Source: Leclercia adecarboxylata | GTDB taxonomy: Bacteria > Pseudomonadota > Gammaproteobacteria > Enterobacterales > Enterobacteriaceae | DNA length: 64,000 bases | Reading direction: 5' to 3' | NCBI RefSeq assembly: GCF_023639785.1 | Contig: NZ_CP098325.1 | Span: 3,720,001 to 3,784,000 of the forward strand | Shown: piece after piece, positions 41,753 to 54,330 of the stretch | Numbering within the stretch: the stretch's first letter is position 1 | Layout of the letters: every line of letters begins with the position of its first letter | The notes under the pieces: generated by a model | Told to the model about the DNA's origin: nothing | What the model saw: only the letters and a program-made list of their open reading frames with translations | The model's database searches: none | Translations under genes and position numbers: made by a program

Positions 41753-42958
41753 ATGAACGCATTCAGCCCTGCCCATTTTCGCGCGCAGTTCCCGGCGCTG
41801 GCCGATGCCGGTGTCTATCTTGATAGCGCCGCGACCGCACTCAAGCCCCAGGCGGTGATCGAGGCCACCCACCAGTTTTACAGCCTGAGCGCGGGCAATG
41901 TGCATCGCAGCCAGTTTGCCGAGGCGCAACGCTTAACCGCGCGCTACGAAGCGGCACGCGACCAGGTCGCCCGCCTGCTTAACGCCGAAAGCGGTAAAAA
42001 CATTGTCTGGACGCGAGGCACGACCGAAGCCATCAATATGGTGGCGCAATGCTACGCCCGCCCGCGCCTGCAACCGGGGGATGAGATTATCGTCAGCGAG
42101 GCGGAGCACCACGCTAACCTCGTGCCCTGGCTGATGGTTGCCGAACAGACCGGCGCCCGGGTGGTGAAGTTGCCCCTGGGCGCAGATTTGCTGGCGGATG
42201 TCGCCCGCCTGCCCGAGTTTATGACCTCGCGCAGCCGCATCCTCGCGCTGGGGCAGATGTCCAACGTTACCGGCGGCTGTCCGGATCTCGCCCGTGCCAT
42301 CAGCCTCGCCCATGACAACGGGATGGTGGTGATGGTCGATGGCGCGCAGGGGGTTGTGCATTTCCCGGCGGATGTGCAGCAGCTGGATATCGACTTCTAT
42401 GCCTTCTCCGGACATAAGCTCTACGGGCCGACCGGGATTGGCGCGCTGTACGGTAAAGCGCAACTGCTGGAGGAGATGACGCCGTGGCTCGGCGGCGGCA
42501 AGATGATCACCGAGGTCACCTTCGACGGGTTCAACACTCAGCAAGTGCCGTATCGTCTTGAAGCCGGTACGCCAAACGTCGCGGGCGTCATTGGCCTGAG
42601 CGCGGCGCTGGAGTGGCTGGCGGATATCGATCTACAGCAGGCAGAGAGCTGGAGCCGCGGGCTGGCGACGCTGGCGGAAGAGGCGCTGAAACAGCGCCCC
42701 GGATTTCGCTCTTTCCGGGTGCAGGACTCAAGCCTGCTGGCGTTCGATTTTGCCGGCGTGCATCACAGCGACATGGTGACGCTGCTGGCGGAGTACGGCA
42801 TCGCCCTGCGCGCCGGCCAGCACTGCGCCCAGCCGCTGCTGGCGGCGCTGGGCGTAAACGGCACGCTCCGCGCCTCGTTTGCCCCCTACAATACCCAAAG
42901 CGATGTCGACGCGCTGGTCGCCGCCGTCGATCGCGCCCTTGCTTTACTGGTGGATTAA
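41753..42958 (+). CDS. csdA: cysteine desulfurase CsdA
   Basis: The 401-residue PLP enzyme (class V aminotransferase fold) releases sulfur from cysteine onto its active-site cysteine in GQHCAQPLL. The PLP lysine is in [11 protein letters not shown]. It passes sulfur to CsdE, encoded next, and with TcdA supports tRNA modification. I chose ATG 41753 with GAGGAATTCC upstream; an upstream open extension has no family support. Confidence 0.97.
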   Translation: MNAFSPAHFRAQFPALADAGVYLDSAATALKPQAVIEATHQFYSLSAGNVHRSQFAEAQRLTARYEAARDQVARLLNAESGKNIVWTRGTTEAINMVAQCYARPRLQPGDEIIVSEAEHHANLVPWLMVAEQTGARVVKLPLGADLLADVARLPEFMTSRSRILALGQMSNVTGGCPDLARAISLAHDNGMVVMVDGAQGVVHFPADVQQLDIDFYAFSGHKLYGPTGIGALYGKAQLLEEMTPWLGGGKMITEVTFDGFNTQQVPYRLEAGTPNVAGVIGLSAALEWLADIDLQQAESWSRGLATLAEEALKQRPGFRSFRVQDSSLLAFDFAGVHHSDMVTLLAEYGIALRAGQHCAQPLLAALGVNGTLRASFAPYNTQSDVDALVAAVDRALALLVD

Positions 42959-43398
42959 TGACAAGCCCAACTCTGGCCGGACACCCGTTCGGCACCGTCA
43001 TCACTGAAAAGACGTTAAAACAGACCTTCGCCCCGCTAAACCAGTGGGAAGACAAATATCGTCAGCTGATCCTGCTGGGTAAACAGCTGCCTGCGCTCTC
43101 CGATGAGCTTAAGGCACAGGCGAAAGAGATCCCCGGCTGTGAGAACCGCGTCTGGCTTGGGGTCACGCGTATTGGGGATAACCTGCATTTTTATGGCGAC
43201 AGCGAAGGACGTATCGTTCGCGGCTTGCTGGCCGTGCTGCTGACGGCCATTGAGGGGAAAAGCGCCGCGCAGATCCTGGGAGAAAATCCCCTGGCGCTGT
43301 TTGATGCGCTGGGACTTCGCGGCCAGCTAAGCGCCTCGCGCAGCCAGGGGCTAACTGCGCTCAGTGAAGCGGTGCTGGAGGCGGCGCGTCAGGCCTGA
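42958..43398 (+). CDS. csdE: sulfur acceptor protein CsdE
   Basis: The 146-residue SufE-family protein accepts persulfide sulfur from CsdA through the cysteine in [11 protein letters not shown]. Its ATG at 42958 overlaps the csdA stop by one base (TAATG), so translation is coupled. Its last ten bases overlap the convergent end of tcdA. Confidence 0.97.
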   Translation: MTSPTLAGHPFGTVITEKTLKQTFAPLNQWEDKYRQLILLGKQLPALSDELKAQAKEIPGCENRVWLGVTRIGDNLHFYGDSEGRIVRGLLAVLLTAIEGKSAAQILGENPLALFDALGLRGQLSASRSQGLTALSEAVLEAARQA

Positions 43399-44195
43399 CG
43401 TTCCGCCTTCGCCATCATCTTTTTCAGGGCATGAGACACGGCGATAAAACCAAAGCTCGCGGTCACCATGGTGGCCGCGCCAAACCCGGAGGCACAGTCC
43501 ATCCGTTTTGGCCCTTCTGCGGTGCTCTTCATGGCACACACCGAACCGTCCGCCTGCGGATAGACCAGCGCTTCCGTGGAAAAGACGCAGTCGATGCCCA
43601 GCTTGCCTTTGCTGTTTTTCACCACGCCAAAATCGCTTTTCAGGCGCTCGCGCAGCTTAGCCGCCAGCGGATCCTGAATGGTCTTCGCCAGGTCAGTGAC
43701 CTGGATCTGCGTCGGGTCAATCTGCCCGCCCGCTCCGCCAGTGGTCACCAGCGGCACTTTATTGCGACGGCACCAGGCGATGAGCGCCGCTTTCGGACGC
43801 ACGCTGTCGATGGCGTCAATCACGTAGCTGTAACCGGCCCCCATGTATTGCGCCACGTTATCGGCAGTCACGAAATCATCAATCACGGTGACGCGACATT
43901 CCGGGTTGATCTGGCGAATGCGCTCCGCCATCACCTCTGACTTTGCCAGCCCGACGCTGTCGCGCAGGGCGTGGATCTGCCGGTTGGTGTTGGTGACGCA
44001 GACATCATCCATGTCGATTAGCGTAATGGCGCCGATCCCGGTTCGTGCCAGCGCTTCTGCCGCCCATGAACCCACGCCGCCAATGCCGACCACGCAGATA
44101 TGTGCATCGGCAAACAGCTGCAGGGCTTTTTCACCATATAAACGCGCGGTGCCACCAAAACGCTGGCGCCAGGCTTCGCTCATTACTACAGACAT
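43389..44195 (-). CDS. tcdA: tRNA ct6A37 dehydratase TcdA (CsdL)
   Basis: The 268-residue E1-like ATP-dependent enzyme has the nucleotide motif [13 protein letters not shown] and an adenylation-type fold. It cyclises t6A to ct6A at position 37 of tRNAs that read ANN codons. The neighbouring csdA and csdE form the matching sulfur relay. A C-terminal helix reaches the membrane in relatives ([15 protein letters not shown]). Confidence 0.97.
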   Translation of the reverse strand: MSVVMSEAWRQRFGGTARLYGEKALQLFADAHICVVGIGGVGSWAAEALARTGIGAITLIDMDDVCVTNTNRQIHALRDSVGLAKSEVMAERIRQINPECRVTVIDDFVTADNVAQYMGAGYSYVIDAIDSVRPKAALIAWCRRNKVPLVTTGGAGGQIDPTQIQVTDLAKTIQDPLAAKLRERLKSDFGVVKNSKGKLGIDCVFSTEALVYPQADGSVCAMKSTAEGPKRMDCASGFGAATMVTASFGFIAVSHALKKMMAKAERQA

Positions 44196-44265
44196 ACGAC
44201 CTCAGATGTAAAAAGGGTGAGAGTTGCCCCTCACCCTGGAAAACATGGCGTCAATATTACCACAC

Positions 44266-45363
44266 TCAGCCGCTAAACACGTTGCCCGCGCCTGCTGCGG
44301 ATTTCAGCACCCATACACGCCCGTAGTGGTTATACCAGCCTGCACGGTGGCCGGCATCGGCACCAATGCCCTGATAAATATCGAAGTGCTGGCCTTTAAT
44401 CGCGCCGCCAACGTCCAGCGCCACCATCAGACGCAGCTCGTACTGGCCGCTGAACTTACCTTCATTATTCAGCAGCGGAACTTCTGCCAGCAGCGTGGTT
44501 CCCGGCGGGATGACCGTCTTGTCAGACGCTACCGACGCCCGGCCAATCAGCGGTACCGCACTGGCGCCTTTCACCGGGGCAAAGTTTTGCGGTTTAAAGA
44601 AGACAAACGACGGGTTCTGCTCAAGCAGCTCACGGACTTCATATTCGCTGTGCTTCTCGCCCCACTCGCGGATCGCCTGCATCGACATATCTTCGCGTTT
44701 CACTTCCCCGCGATCGATCAGCACCTTCCCGATGCTGCGATACGCATGGCCATTCTTACCGGCGTAGCTGAAGAAGTTTAGCGGGCTGCCGTCACCAAAA
44801 TCGATATAGCCGCTGCCCTGCACATCCATGATGAAGTTATCCATCAGCGAGTTGCTGTAGGCGAGGACATAGTTGTCGCTCAGCGCACCCGAGTAGATCT
44901 CAGCGCGGGACGGCAGGCGGCCACGTTTTGGCGGCATGCGGTAGATTGGATACTTGAACTCACCCTGCGCGGTATGGCGCGCCTGCACCACCGGCGTGTA
45001 GTAGCCGGTAAACTGGACGTTACCGTAGTTGTCGGTGCCTTCCATCTGCCAGGCGTCGATACCGTACTGGCGCATGGTGCGGGTATCGCCTCCGGCACGT
45101 AGCCAGTCCTGCACGGCGTTATAAACGGCGTTCTGCGAGCCATACAGCCGCGGCGAGGCGGTGCGGATCTGGCTTACCTGCTCGGCAAAGTCGCCGCCAT
45201 TAATGGGCGCGCCCACGGCGTCCGGCTGGTTCACTAAAGAGAAAGGCTGGGTCAGTTTCCCGTCTTTATATTGCTGACCGCGATCGGTCGGTTTGGAGGA
45301 ACAGGCGGCGAGAATTGCTACCATGGCGCCCGTTATCAGATACTTCGCCCAACGTCCTTTCAT
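44266..45363 (-). CDS. mltA: membrane-bound lytic murein transglycosylase A
   Basis: This 365-residue outer-membrane lipoprotein cleaves peptidoglycan with 1,6-anhydromuramic acid formation. The signal sequence ends in the lipobox LAAC (C20). A 3D domain with the GTTLLAEVPLL and DVGGAIKG blocks follows, and the catalytic aspartate falls in the latter. I started at ATG 45363 (MKGRWAKYL), as in E. coli. Confidence 0.97.
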   Translation of the reverse strand: MKGRWAKYLITGAMVAILAACSSKPTDRGQQYKDGKLTQPFSLVNQPDAVGAPINGGDFAEQVSQIRTASPRLYGSQNAVYNAVQDWLRAGGDTRTMRQYGIDAWQMEGTDNYGNVQFTGYYTPVVQARHTAQGEFKYPIYRMPPKRGRLPSRAEIYSGALSDNYVLAYSNSLMDNFIMDVQGSGYIDFGDGSPLNFFSYAGKNGHAYRSIGKVLIDRGEVKREDMSMQAIREWGEKHSEYEVRELLEQNPSFVFFKPQNFAPVKGASAVPLIGRASVASDKTVIPPGTTLLAEVPLLNNEGKFSGQYELRLMVALDVGGAIKGQHFDIYQGIGADAGHRAGWYNHYGRVWVLKSAAGAGNVFSG

Positions 45364-45529
45364 ATATCCCATCTTCAAGTTGCCCGATTCTGCGTAACGA
45401 AGATAACAAACCGGCAGGGGTATTGAAATGCGATTACCTTCCCTGTCGCAAATTCTGCGCAAAAAACAGTCTGATTGTCGTTATAGCGCGCAACACAACG
45501 CCTAATTTGGTGATTTTTACGAAAAAGGG

Positions 45530-45557
45530 TTGCAACAAAAAGTCAGCAGAGTATAGT
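45530..45557 (+). promoter_or_regulatory. promoter of the initiator tRNA cluster
   Basis: TTGCAA (45530-45535), 16 bases, TATAGT (45552-45557), then a GC-rich discriminator GCGC, as expected for a stringently controlled stable-RNA promoter. Confidence 0.8.
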
Positions 45558-45570
45558 GCGCTTCCACGGA

Positions 45571-45647
<77 letters not shown>

Positions 45648-45690
45648 ATTAAAATTTGATGAAGTATCTTCTGCAAAGCAGAAAGACGGA

Positions 45691-45767
<77 letters not shown>

Positions 45768-45813
45768 ATCAAATTTAAAGAAGTAAGATTCTACAAAGTA
45801 GAAATTTTTGCAA

Positions 45814-45925
45814 AGTAGTTCGAATCACAGCAAGGCGGCGACGCAGTGAATCCTTAGGAGCTTACTCCAGTAAGTGACTAAGGTGAACGAGGAAAGCCAA
45901 CGCAGATGTGGTTTGAAATACGAAG
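45814..45925. repeat. ERIC (IRU) element inside the tRNA cluster
   Basis: The roughly 110-bp imperfect palindrome carries the ERIC core AGGCGGCGAC...GAGCTTACTCCAGTAAGTGACT..GAACGAGGAAAGCCAACGC. Its outer ends TTCGAATCACA and TGTGGTTTGAAA are inverted. It separates the second and third tRNA genes and is probably transcribed with them. Confidence 0.93.
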
Positions 45926-45937
45926 CAAAAAGACGGA

Positions 45938-46014
<77 letters not shown>

Positions 46015-46031
46015 ACACTTCTTAAAACAAT

Positions 46032-46055
46032 AAACACCCTTTCGGGTGTTTTTTT
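46032..46055 (+). terminator. tRNA cluster terminator
   Basis: AAACACCC, loop TTTC, then GGGTGTTT with a long T-run, 17 bases after the last tRNA. Confidence 0.95.
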
Positions 46056-46117
46056 GTTTTTGTCGCCAGCCAACCCGTTGGCCCGCGCACGCGCAGCGCC
46101 GCCGGGCCAGGTTGATG

Positions 46118-47371
46118 TTATCCCCGTCTTGCCAGGGTCGCACCGTCAGAGAAATAGGCCTTAATCCCTGACAGTATCGATTCCGCCACTTCCTGCTGGA
46201 ACTTCGCCGTCTTGAGCTTGCGCTCCTCTTCCACGTTACTGATAAACGCGGTCTCCACCAGAATCGACGGGATATCCGGCGCTTTCAGTACCGCAAAACC
46301 GGCCTGCTCAACGCTGTTCTTATGCAGCTTATTGACACGGCCGAGCTTACCCAGCACCGCTTTGCCAAACTTCAGGCTGTCGGTGATGGTCAGCGACTGC
46401 ACCATATCAAACATGGTGTGGTCGACGTAGCGATCGCCGCTTCTTCCTACCCCACCAATAAGGTCAGAGGCGTTCTGGGTATCAGCAAGATAGCGTGCGG
46501 CGGTACTGGTCGCCCCTTTGGTGGAGAGGGCAAACACCGATGAACCGCTCGGCTGACGGCTGGTAAAGGCGTCCGCATGAATGGAGACAAACAGATCCGC
46601 GCGCTGCTTCTGCGCTTTTGCTACCCGCACCTTCAGCGGAATAAAGACATCTTCGTTACGCGTCATGTACGCGCGCATATTGCCTTCCCTGTCGATCAGC
46701 GCCTTCAGGCGACGGGCAATCTGCAGCACCACGTCTTTTTCCCGCGTCCGGTATTTGCCTACCGCGCCGGAGTCCTCCCCGCCGTGTCCCGGATCGAGCA
46801 TGATCACAATCGGGCGATCGCGCCCGGCTTTGCCCGGCTGCGGGCCGCTTTGCGCTGGAGGAACCTGCTTTTCAAGATCGCCTTTGTTGTAATCTTCCAG
46901 CAGAGCCAGGAGTGGATCCTGAATGTCCGTTGCGTTGGCCGGATAGAGATCCATCACCAGACGCTCTTTAAAACCCGCCACCGGGGCCAGGGCAAACAGC
47001 TGCGGTTTAACGTTCTGCTTAAGTTCAAACACCATGCGCACGGTTTTCGGATCAAACTGCCCGACCCGCGCGGACTTGATGAAAGGATCGTCCCCGCGGA
47101 TCTGGGCACTCATCCCTTTCAGCACCGAATTCAGATTGACGCCTTCGATATCCACCACCACCCGCTCCGGGTTGCTCAGAGCGAATTGCTTATAGTTCAG
47201 CACCCGGTTCGACTCCACCGTCACGCGTGTATAGGTCGACGAGGGCCAGACACGCACCGCGACGACCTGACTGACGGCGGCAAGTCCTACCTGACTGACG
47301 CTAAGCAACCACATGGCTCCGGCCCCTTGTAACAGGCGGCGACGACTTAATGCTTTACTGGATCCCGACAT
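46118..47371 (-). CDS. amiC: N-acetylmuramoyl-L-alanine amidase AmiC
   Basis: The 417-residue periplasmic amidase separates daughter cells and is activated by NlpD. A twin-arginine signal ([15 protein letters not shown]) is followed by an AMIN domain (about 35-135) and an Amidase_3 zinc domain ([26 protein letters not shown]). I placed the start at ATG 47371 ([12 protein letters not shown]), matching E. coli; upstream in-frame ATGs have no support. It is divergent from argA. Confidence 0.97.
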   Translation of the reverse strand: MSGSSKALSRRRLLQGAGAMWLLSVSQVGLAAVSQVVAVRVWPSSTYTRVTVESNRVLNYKQFALSNPERVVVDIEGVNLNSVLKGMSAQIRGDDPFIKSARVGQFDPKTVRMVFELKQNVKPQLFALAPVAGFKERLVMDLYPANATDIQDPLLALLEDYNKGDLEKQVPPAQSGPQPGKAGRDRPIVIMLDPGHGGEDSGAVGKYRTREKDVVLQIARRLKALIDREGNMRAYMTRNEDVFIPLKVRVAKAQKQRADLFVSIHADAFTSRQPSGSSVFALSTKGATSTAARYLADTQNASDLIGGVGRSGDRYVDHTMFDMVQSLTITDSLKFGKAVLGKLGRVNKLHKNSVEQAGFAVLKAPDIPSILVETAFISNVEEERKLKTAKFQQEVAESILSGIKAYFSDGATLARRG

Positions 47372-47548
47372 GCTTCTCCCGAGCAAAGATATCGAATAAC
47401 TTTTCATAACGTCTAAATTGACCGAAAACTTTAGCGAATGATGCATAACCTGTCATCCCTAAAAGGGTAAACAATCATGCGTTAACGATAAGTTTGCTGA
47501 ATCTTTTCTTTGCTTCGCTGAAAATTTTGGCTTGCGCGCAAAGGCATA

Positions 47549-47587
47549 TTCGAATAAAAATACAAAAATTACGAATAAACATTCATT
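47549..47587 (+). promoter_or_regulatory. pair of ARG boxes upstream of argA
   Basis: Two 18-bp boxes related to TGAATnnnnATTCA at about 47549-47566 (CGAATAAAAATACA core) and 47570-47587 (CGAATAAACATTCA core) are separated by three bases, the usual ArgR spacing. They overlap the argA ribosome binding region, so ArgR with arginine should repress argA. Confidence 0.8.
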
Positions 47588-47600
47588 AAGGGGTTGTGCC

Positions 47601-48932
47601 GTGGTGAAGGAACGTAGAATCGAACTGGTCCAGGGATTCCGCCATTCTGTTCCCTATATCAACGCCCACCGGGGAAAGACGTTTGTCGTCATGTTGGGTG
47701 GCGAAGCCATTGAACATGAGAATTTCTCCAGTATAGTCAATGACATCGGCCTGCTGCACAGCCTGGGGATCCGCCTGGTTGTCGTTTACGGCGCCCGCCC
47801 GCAGATCGAAGAGAATCTGGCCGCACACCATCACGAGCCGATCTACCACAAGCACACCCGCGTTACCGACGCCAAAACCCTGGAGCTGGTTAAGCAGGCT
47901 GCCGGTCTGCTGCAGCTGGATATTACCGCCCGTCTGTCGATGAGCCTCAACAACACCCCGTTGCAGGGGGCGCATATTAACGTGGTCAGCGGGAATTTTA
48001 TCATCGCCCAGCCGCTTGGCGTGGATGACGGCGTGGATTACTGCCACAGCGGACGTATTCGTCGTATTGATGAAGAGGCCATCCACCGCCAGCTCGACGG
48101 CGGTGCGATTGTGCTGACCGGCCCGGTCGCCGTCTCCGTCACCGGCGAAAGCTTCAACCTCACCTCCGAAGAGATTGCCACCCAGCTGGCGATCAAGCTG
48201 AAGGCAGAGAAAATGATCGGCTTCTGCTCCTCTCAGGGTGTGATGGACGAGCTGGGGAATATTGTCTCTGAGCTGTTCCCTAACGAAGCTCAGGCGCGTG
48301 TCGATACGCTTGAGGCACAGGGTGATTACTACTCCGGTACCGTGCGTTTTCTGCGCGGCGCAATTAAAGCCTGCCGCAGCGGCGTGCGCCGCAGCCATCT
48401 GATCAGCTATCAGGAAGATGGCGCCCTGCTGCAGGAGCTGTTCTCTCGCGACGGTATCGGGACGCAGATTGTGATGGAGAGCGCCGAGCAGATCCGGCGC
48501 GCCACCATCAACGACATCGGCGGCATTCTGGAGCTAATCCGCCCGCTGGAACAGCAGGGAATTCTGGTGCGTCGCTCCCGCGAGCAGCTGGAGATGGAGA
48601 TCGACAAGTTCACCATTATTCAGCGTGATAACCTGACTATCGCCTGTGCGGCGCTCTATCCTTTCCCGGAGGAGAAGATCGGCGAGATGGCCTGCGTGGC
48701 GGTACACCCCGACTACCGCAGTTCGTCGCGCGGGGAAGTGTTGCTGGAGCGAATTGCCCTTCAGGCGCGCCAGATGGGGCTGAGCAAGCTGTTCGTGCTG
48801 ACCACCCGCAGCATTCACTGGTTCCAGGAGCGGGGGTTCAGCCCGGTGGACATTGATTCCCTGCCGGAAACCAAGAAAGAGATGTACAACTACCAGCGTC
48901 GTTCTAAGGTGCTGATGGCAGATCTGGGTTAA
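47601..48932 (+). CDS. argA: N-acetylglutamate synthase ArgA
   Basis: The 443-residue enzyme makes N-acetylglutamate, the first step of arginine biosynthesis. An amino-acid-kinase-like N-terminal domain (about 1-290, arginine feedback) precedes a GNAT acetyltransferase domain ([16 protein letters not shown]). The start is GTG at 47601 behind AAGGGG, giving the same length as in E. coli; the frame is open upstream without homology. Two ARG boxes lie just upstream. Confidence 0.96.
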   Translation: MVKERRIELVQGFRHSVPYINAHRGKTFVVMLGGEAIEHENFSSIVNDIGLLHSLGIRLVVVYGARPQIEENLAAHHHEPIYHKHTRVTDAKTLELVKQAAGLLQLDITARLSMSLNNTPLQGAHINVVSGNFIIAQPLGVDDGVDYCHSGRIRRIDEEAIHRQLDGGAIVLTGPVAVSVTGESFNLTSEEIATQLAIKLKAEKMIGFCSSQGVMDELGNIVSELFPNEAQARVDTLEAQGDYYSGTVRFLRGAIKACRSGVRRSHLISYQEDGALLQELFSRDGIGTQIVMESAEQIRRATINDIGGILELIRPLEQQGILVRRSREQLEMEIDKFTIIQRDNLTIACAALYPFPEEKIGEMACVAVHPDYRSSSRGEVLLERIALQARQMGLSKLFVLTTRSIHWFQERGFSPVDIDSLPETKKEMYNYQRRSKVLMADLG

Positions 48933-48941
48933 GTCCCCTCG

Positions 48942-48964
48942 CCCTCTCCCCACTGGGGAGAGGG
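48942..48964. repeat. CCCTCTCCCC hairpin between argA and recD
   Basis: CCCTCTCCCC (48942-48951), loop ACT, then GGGGAGAGGG (48955-48964). The same motif occurs at 23349-23369. It sits between the convergent argA and recD genes and may stop or protect both messages. Confidence 0.7.
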
Positions 48965-48967
48965 AAA

Positions 48968-50788
48968 TTATAACGCCTCAAAAATCGCACTCAGGCCACT
49001 GCGCCGCTCCGTACGGGTGGTCACGGCCTGCGTCAGTACGCCTTCATCGGCATACAGCGACAGCCGCCGACGGGCGCGGGTAATGGCGGTATAGACCAGC
49101 TCGCGGGTGACAACCGGCGAGATCTGGTTAGGTAAAATCAGCGCCGCGTGATCGAACTCAGAGCCCTGAGATTTATGCACCGTCATGGCCCAGGCGGTTT
49201 CATGTTCCGGCAGACGGCTGGGCTGCACCGATTTCACGCTGCCATCGGGCATCTGGAACCAGACGCGCAGCCCCTGGCCGCGATCCAGAGCAATGCCGAT
49301 ATCGCCGTTAAACAGACCCAGGGCGCTGTCGTTGCGTGAGATCATCACCGGCCTTCCTTCATACCAGCGCGAATGCGGCTGGCGACCAATCCGCCGTTTT
49401 TGCACCAGCACCTGCTCCAGCCTTTCGTTAAGCCCGGCAACGCCAAAGGGCCCATCCCGCAAGGCGCACAGCAGCTGGAAGCCGCCGAAGGCCGTCAGAA
49501 TTTCTGCTTCGGAAGCCTGCTGCTGCACGCTGTCGAGGAAGTGTTGATACCCCTGCAGGGCATCTTCGAGCATCACCAGATACTCTTCCCCGCTCTGAAG
49601 CTGTTTTTTCTCGATATCACTGAATTTGCCGTCAAACACCGAGCGGATAGCGTGGCGATCGCCGCGATTGACCGCGGCCGCCAGCTGGCCGATGCCTGAA
49701 TCGCTGCCAAAACGGTAGCTTTTTTGCAGCAGGCACAGGCTGTCGCGCAGCGCACCCGCTACCGGGCTAATGTTGCCCTCCATCTCACATCCCGTCATGC
49801 TGGCCAGCTCCTGCGCCCGCTGGACGGTAAATCCGGCGCTGGCCCAGGTGCAGATGTCACCCAGCACCGCGCCCGCTTCGACAGAGGCCAGCTGATCGCG
49901 ATCGCCCAGGAAGATCACCCGGGCATGAGGCGGCAGAGCGTCGATCAGGCGGGACATCATCGTCAGGTCGATCATGGAGGCTTCATCCACCACCAGGACA
50001 TCCAGATGCAGCGGATTTCGGGCATGGTAACGCAGACGCTGGCTGCCCGGCTGAGCGCCGAGCAGACGGTGCAGCGTGCTCGCTTCCGTCGGGAATCGCG
50101 CACGCTGAGCGTCGGTCAGGGGCAGTTTTTGCAGGGCGCCGCCCAGAGATTCCGTCAGGCGCGCGGCGGCTTTACCGGTCGGTGCCGCCAGGCGGATACG
50201 GCATTTCTGCTCCCCCGCCATCTGGATCAGCGCCGCCAGCAGGCGGGCAACGGTGGTGGTTTTGCCGGTGCCCGGTCCGCCGGAAATCACAGAGATGCGC
50301 CGCGTTAACGCCACCGCTGCGGCCACCTTTTGCCAGTTAACGGCTTCATCAGAGGTGAACAGCGCGTTCAGGGTACGCTGAACGTCGGCGCTGTCATGGG
50401 GCAAAGGCTGGTTGGCGTCGCTAAAGAAGCGGGCAACCTCCCGCTCGTAGCGCCACATCCGGTTGAGGTAGAGCCGCTCGCCGGTCAGCACCAGAGGCGT
50501 CGGTTCATCCCCGGCACTCACAGCGCGGGAGCGCAGGAGCGTGGCTGTCCAGTCCGGCTCTTCGTCAAACAGGGCAAAACAGGCCTGTAACCCGGCGCTT
50601 TTCGCCTCGGCCCGCAGCCGCGACAGCGGCAGGCAAACGTGCCCTTCTCCCGTATCACGGCTTAAAATTGCTGCCGCCAGCATCACCGCCGGCTCGTCGT
50701 TTCCGGCCACCATCATCGCAAACTGCACATCCAGACGACGCAGCACGCGCTGCTCTACGGCCTCCAGCAACTGTTCCTGCATCGTCAT
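48968..50788 (-). CDS. recD: exodeoxyribonuclease V alpha subunit RecD
   Basis: The 606-residue SF1B helicase of RecBCD moves 5' to 3' and is needed for nuclease activity. Walker A is [11 protein letters not shown], Walker [10 protein letters not shown], and later motifs include [16 protein letters not shown] and [11 protein letters not shown]. It is two residues shorter than E. coli RecD. Its ATG overlaps the recB stop (ATGA), so recB and recD are coupled. Confidence 0.97.
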   Translation of the reverse strand: MTMQEQLLEAVEQRVLRRLDVQFAMMVAGNDEPAVMLAAAILSRDTGEGHVCLPLSRLRAEAKSAGLQACFALFDEEPDWTATLLRSRAVSAGDEPTPLVLTGERLYLNRMWRYEREVARFFSDANQPLPHDSADVQRTLNALFTSDEAVNWQKVAAAVALTRRISVISGGPGTGKTTTVARLLAALIQMAGEQKCRIRLAAPTGKAAARLTESLGGALQKLPLTDAQRARFPTEASTLHRLLGAQPGSQRLRYHARNPLHLDVLVVDEASMIDLTMMSRLIDALPPHARVIFLGDRDQLASVEAGAVLGDICTWASAGFTVQRAQELASMTGCEMEGNISPVAGALRDSLCLLQKSYRFGSDSGIGQLAAAVNRGDRHAIRSVFDGKFSDIEKKQLQSGEEYLVMLEDALQGYQHFLDSVQQQASEAEILTAFGGFQLLCALRDGPFGVAGLNERLEQVLVQKRRIGRQPHSRWYEGRPVMISRNDSALGLFNGDIGIALDRGQGLRVWFQMPDGSVKSVQPSRLPEHETAWAMTVHKSQGSEFDHAALILPNQISPVVTRELVYTAITRARRRLSLYADEGVLTQAVTTRTERRSGLSAIFEAL

Positions 50789-53700
50789 TGTGTTAGCTCC
50801 TCGTTACTGGCTGAAAACAGGCTATCCATTTGATCAATTAACGCTTCATCCGGGCGGGTGGCAAAGCAACCGGCACCCGGCGAGCTGCCATCCACCCCGC
50901 GTAAAAACAGGTAGATTACCCCACCGAAATGCTGTTGATAGTCATAACCGGCAATACGGTGGCGCAAATAACGGTGCAGCGCCAGGGTATACAGCTGGTA
51001 CTGCAGATCGTAGCGATGGGACTGCATGGCTCTGGCCATGGCCTGGGGAGTATAGGCCTCGCTGTTTTCCCCCAGCCAGTTGGATTTATAGTCCAGCAGG
51101 TAGTAGCGGCCATTATGGCGAAATACCAGGTCGATAAAGCCTTTCAGCATGCCGCGCACCTGGCGAAAATCGAGCGGTGGACAGCCCTGGGACAGAGGAT
51201 CGTACTCGCGGATCAACGCATCCAGCGCATCGGCGGTGAGCGGTCCGGCCACGGGCAGATAAAACTCCATCTCAACCTGTTTATCAGCAGCCGTTAGCTG
51301 ACTCAGCGAGATGCCCTCTTCATTGAGCGGGGTCTCCAGCACCTGGGTGATCCAGCGGGTTAACACCGGCTCCCAGCGGGCGTCATAGCCCGCTTTTTGC
51401 AGCATCTCCAGCACCCATTCCTCAGAGACGGGCTGCGTAAAATCGAGCGCCTCAAACAGGCTATGTAAAAAGGTCCCCGGCGAGGCCCCGCGCGGAAACT
51501 GGTGCGGCGTCAGCTCAGGCTCCTGCGGCACATCCCCGGTGCCTGCGGCATCCACGTCGAGGCGCGGCATCAGATCCTGGGCGATACTGTGCCCGTTCTG
51601 CTGTAATCCCGAGTAGCTGGTAACCCGCCAGTCGTCGAACAGCCTGCGGGCCACCTGCCGCGCCTGCAGATCCGGCGTTACCGGTTCCGGCATGTGCCAG
51701 CGGGCGGTATCTGCCACCCCCGCAAGCTGTAGCGCGATATGCTCACTGCATAGCGCTTCCAGGCACTGGCGCAAACCGGCGGCGTCTTTCGGCTCGCCGC
51801 GCTGGATCAGACGCCCGAGTGCGCTCAGATGGAAATCGCTCTCGCCAGATTTTTCACCACGACGGCGGAACAGCGGCGCCACGCCCAGGCTGCAGTGCCA
51901 CACCGAACGGGTGAGTGCCACATACAGCAGACGTAAATCCTCTGCCAGCCGCTCGGCCTCGGCCAGCTCCACGCTGTCCTCGGCCTTGCTGAGGTCGAGG
52001 ACCGCTTCAAAGGTTTTACGATCGTGATAAAAGGCCTGATCCTGCACCCGATAATTGGCAATAAAGGGCAGCCAGACCAGGGGATATTCCAGCCCTTTCG
52101 ATTTGTGAATGGTGACGATTTTGACCAAATGCTTGTCACTTTCGAGACGCATTTGCTGGCTTGAGGCATTGCTGTTCGGCTCGGCGATGTGCTGCGCCAG
52201 CCAGCGTACCAGGGCGTATTCGCTCTCAAGCTGCGCGCCCGCCTCCTGAAGCAGTTCGCTGATGTGCAGAATATCGGTCAGGCGGCGTTCGCCCCCGGCG
52301 GTGGCCAGCATATTTTCAGCGATGTTGCGCTGGGTCATGATATCGCGCAGCATCGCCATAACGCCCCGCTTCTGCCAGCGCTCACGGTAGCGAGTAAACT
52401 CCTCTACCGCTTCATCCCAGAGAACCTCACTGTTATTCAGCGTATCGATATCCTGGGCGTTAAGACCGAGCATGGCGCTGGCCAGCGCGCTGCGCAGCGT
52501 GCTTTCACGCTCCGGGGCCAGCACCGCCTGCAGCAGCCAGAGCATCTCCTGGGCCTCCAGCGTTTCGAACACGCTGTCGCGGTTGGAGAGATAGACCGAA
52601 GGAATGCTAAGCAGGGTCAGCGCATCGCGGATCAGCGCCGCCTCCTGACGGCTGCGCACCAGCACCGTAATGTCCGATGCCTTCACCGGCTGGGCATCAT
52701 CGCCCCGGTGCAGGATGGCTTCGCCGCGAACACCGGCGCTCAGCCAGTCACGGATTTGTGCCGCGCAGTGCTGGGCCATAAAGGTCTGGTAATCCCCGAC
52801 GCCGCATCCCTCGCCCTCCATCAGCCAGATGCTCATCGCGGGCTGGAAATCGCCCTTGTACTCGAAACGCAGCGTGGCGTTCCGTGGGGCGGATTTAACC
52901 GGTAAAAAGGGGATCTCACGAAACATGAAGGCGTCGTTCATCTGTGAGAAGAGCGTATTCACACTTTCGACCATGCCGGGCGCCGATCGCCAGTTAGTGT
53001 CCAGGGTGTAGTGCGCGGCCACTTCGCCACGGGCTTTCATATAGGTGAAGATGTCCGCCCCACGAAACGCGTAGATCGCCTGTTTCGGGTCACCAATCAG
53101 CAGCAGTGCGGTATCCGGCTGCTGACGCCAGATGCGGCGGAAAATCCGGTACTGCTGGGGATCGGTATCCTGGAATTCATCGATCATCGCCACCGGGAAA
53201 CGGCCCCGGATCGCTGCGGCCAGCGCGTCGCCATTGTCGCTGTTCAGCGCCTCATCAAGTCGGCTGAGCATATCGTCAAAACCGAGTTCGCCGCGACGGC
53301 GCTTTTCCCGCGCTACCGCTTCGCGGATCTCTGCCAGCGCACGGGTAATCATCAGATCGTTGAGGGTCAGCGGCTCTGCCAGCAGGGTATCGATGGCGGC
53401 AAAAAGAGGGTGTTCAGGCACCTCGCCGCCGGCTTTGGTGCGCGCGGCAAGGAACGACTGGGAAAATTTTTCCAGCGCGTCAGGCAGCTGGTAGCTGTGC
53501 TTCTCTTCCTGGGCCCAGGCCGTGATGCGCTCAATATACTTTGCCTGATTGCCGCGGTTGAACTTGCGCCGGTCAATGCCAGAGCGCTCAATCACCGCGT
53601 CGATTTCTGCCACGCTGTCAGACCACTGCTGTTTCATGGTGGCAATTAAGCCGACAATTTTTTCATGGCGGGACGCCAGGGTTTCGTCTGCAGGTGGAGC

Positions 53701-54330
53701 GGATTTAATGACCGGTGCTTCCCCCTGAAGATAGCGATCGATAGCCCGCAGTAACTCCTCCGGGCCTTTCCACAATCCGTGTACCGCTTCGGCAATGTCG
53801 CGTGGCAGAGGATAACAGTGGCGACGCCAGAAGTCGGCGCACGCCTGGTAGCGTAGCTGGGATTCATCTTCGATAAGCTGTTGCTCAAAGAGCATGCCGG
53901 ATTCAAAGGCGTTCAGGCTGAGCATGCGCTGGCAGAAGCCGTGGATGGTGAACACCGCGGCCTCATCCATCTGCCGTTCCGCCAGCAGCAGCCACTGGGC
54001 CGCCTGCTGTTTATCGTTAATCTCTTCCAGCAGACTGGCGTACAGCGGGTTATCCGTGCTTTGTCTCAGGCAGGCGATGCGCAATTCATGAATATTGGCG
54101 CGGATACGTCCGCGCAATTCTTCAGTGGCGGCTTCGGTGAAGGTCACCACCAGCAGCTCTTCCACGCTGAGCGGGCGACTAAAGGCTGCGCTGCCGCCCA
54201 GACCGAGCAGCAGCCGCAGATAGAGTGCCGCGATGGTGAAGGTTTTTCCGGTTCCCGCTGAGGCCTCTATCAGTCGCTCCCCCTGTAACGGTAAACGTAA
54301 GGGGTTAAGGGACTCAGCGGTATCGGTCAT
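50785..54330 (-). CDS. recB: exodeoxyribonuclease V beta subunit RecB
   Basis: The 1181-residue protein is the 3' to 5' SF1A helicase and nuclease of RecBCD. Walker A is [10 protein letters not shown], with IDEFQDTDP and [12 protein letters not shown] helicase motifs and a C-terminal nuclease domain with the catalytic motif [10 protein letters not shown]. It is one residue longer than E. coli RecB. Its ATG overlaps the ptrA stop by four bases. Confidence 0.98.
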   Translation of the reverse strand: MTDTAESLNPLRLPLQGERLIEASAGTGKTFTIAALYLRLLLGLGGSAAFSRPLSVEELLVVTFTEAATEELRGRIRANIHELRIACLRQSTDNPLYASLLEEINDKQQAAQWLLLAERQMDEAAVFTIHGFCQRMLSLNAFESGMLFEQQLIEDESQLRYQACADFWRRHCYPLPRDIAEAVHGLWKGPEELLRAIDRYLQGEAPVIKSAPPADETLASRHEKIVGLIATMKQQWSDSVAEIDAVIERSGIDRRKFNRGNQAKYIERITAWAQEEKHSYQLPDALEKFSQSFLAARTKAGGEVPEHPLFAAIDTLLAEPLTLNDLMITRALAEIREAVAREKRRRGELGFDDMLSRLDEALNSDNGDALAAAIRGRFPVAMIDEFQDTDPQQYRIFRRIWRQQPDTALLLIGDPKQAIYAFRGADIFTYMKARGEVAAHYTLDTNWRSAPGMVESVNTLFSQMNDAFMFREIPFLPVKSAPRNATLRFEYKGDFQPAMSIWLMEGEGCGVGDYQTFMAQHCAAQIRDWLSAGVRGEAILHRGDDAQPVKASDITVLVRSRQEAALIRDALTLLSIPSVYLSNRDSVFETLEAQEMLWLLQAVLAPERESTLRSALASAMLGLNAQDIDTLNNSEVLWDEAVEEFTRYRERWQKRGVMAMLRDIMTQRNIAENMLATAGGERRLTDILHISELLQEAGAQLESEYALVRWLAQHIAEPNSNASSQQMRLESDKHLVKIVTIHKSKGLEYPLVWLPFIANYRVQDQAFYHDRKTFEAVLDLSKAEDSVELAEAERLAEDLRLLYVALTRSVWHCSLGVAPLFRRRGEKSGESDFHLSALGRLIQRGEPKDAAGLRQCLEALCSEHIALQLAGVADTARWHMPEPVTPDLQARQVARRLFDDWRVTSYSGLQQNGHSIAQDLMPRLDVDAAGTGDVPQEPELTPHQFPRGASPGTFLHSLFEALDFTQPVSEEWVLEMLQKAGYDARWEPVLTRWITQVLETPLNEEGISLSQLTAADKQVEMEFYLPVAGPLTADALDALIREYDPLSQGCPPLDFRQVRGMLKGFIDLVFRHNGRYYLLDYKSNWLGENSEAYTPQAMARAMQSHRYDLQYQLYTLALHRYLRHRIAGYDYQQHFGGVIYLFLRGVDGSSPGAGCFATRPDEALIDQMDSLFSASNEELTQ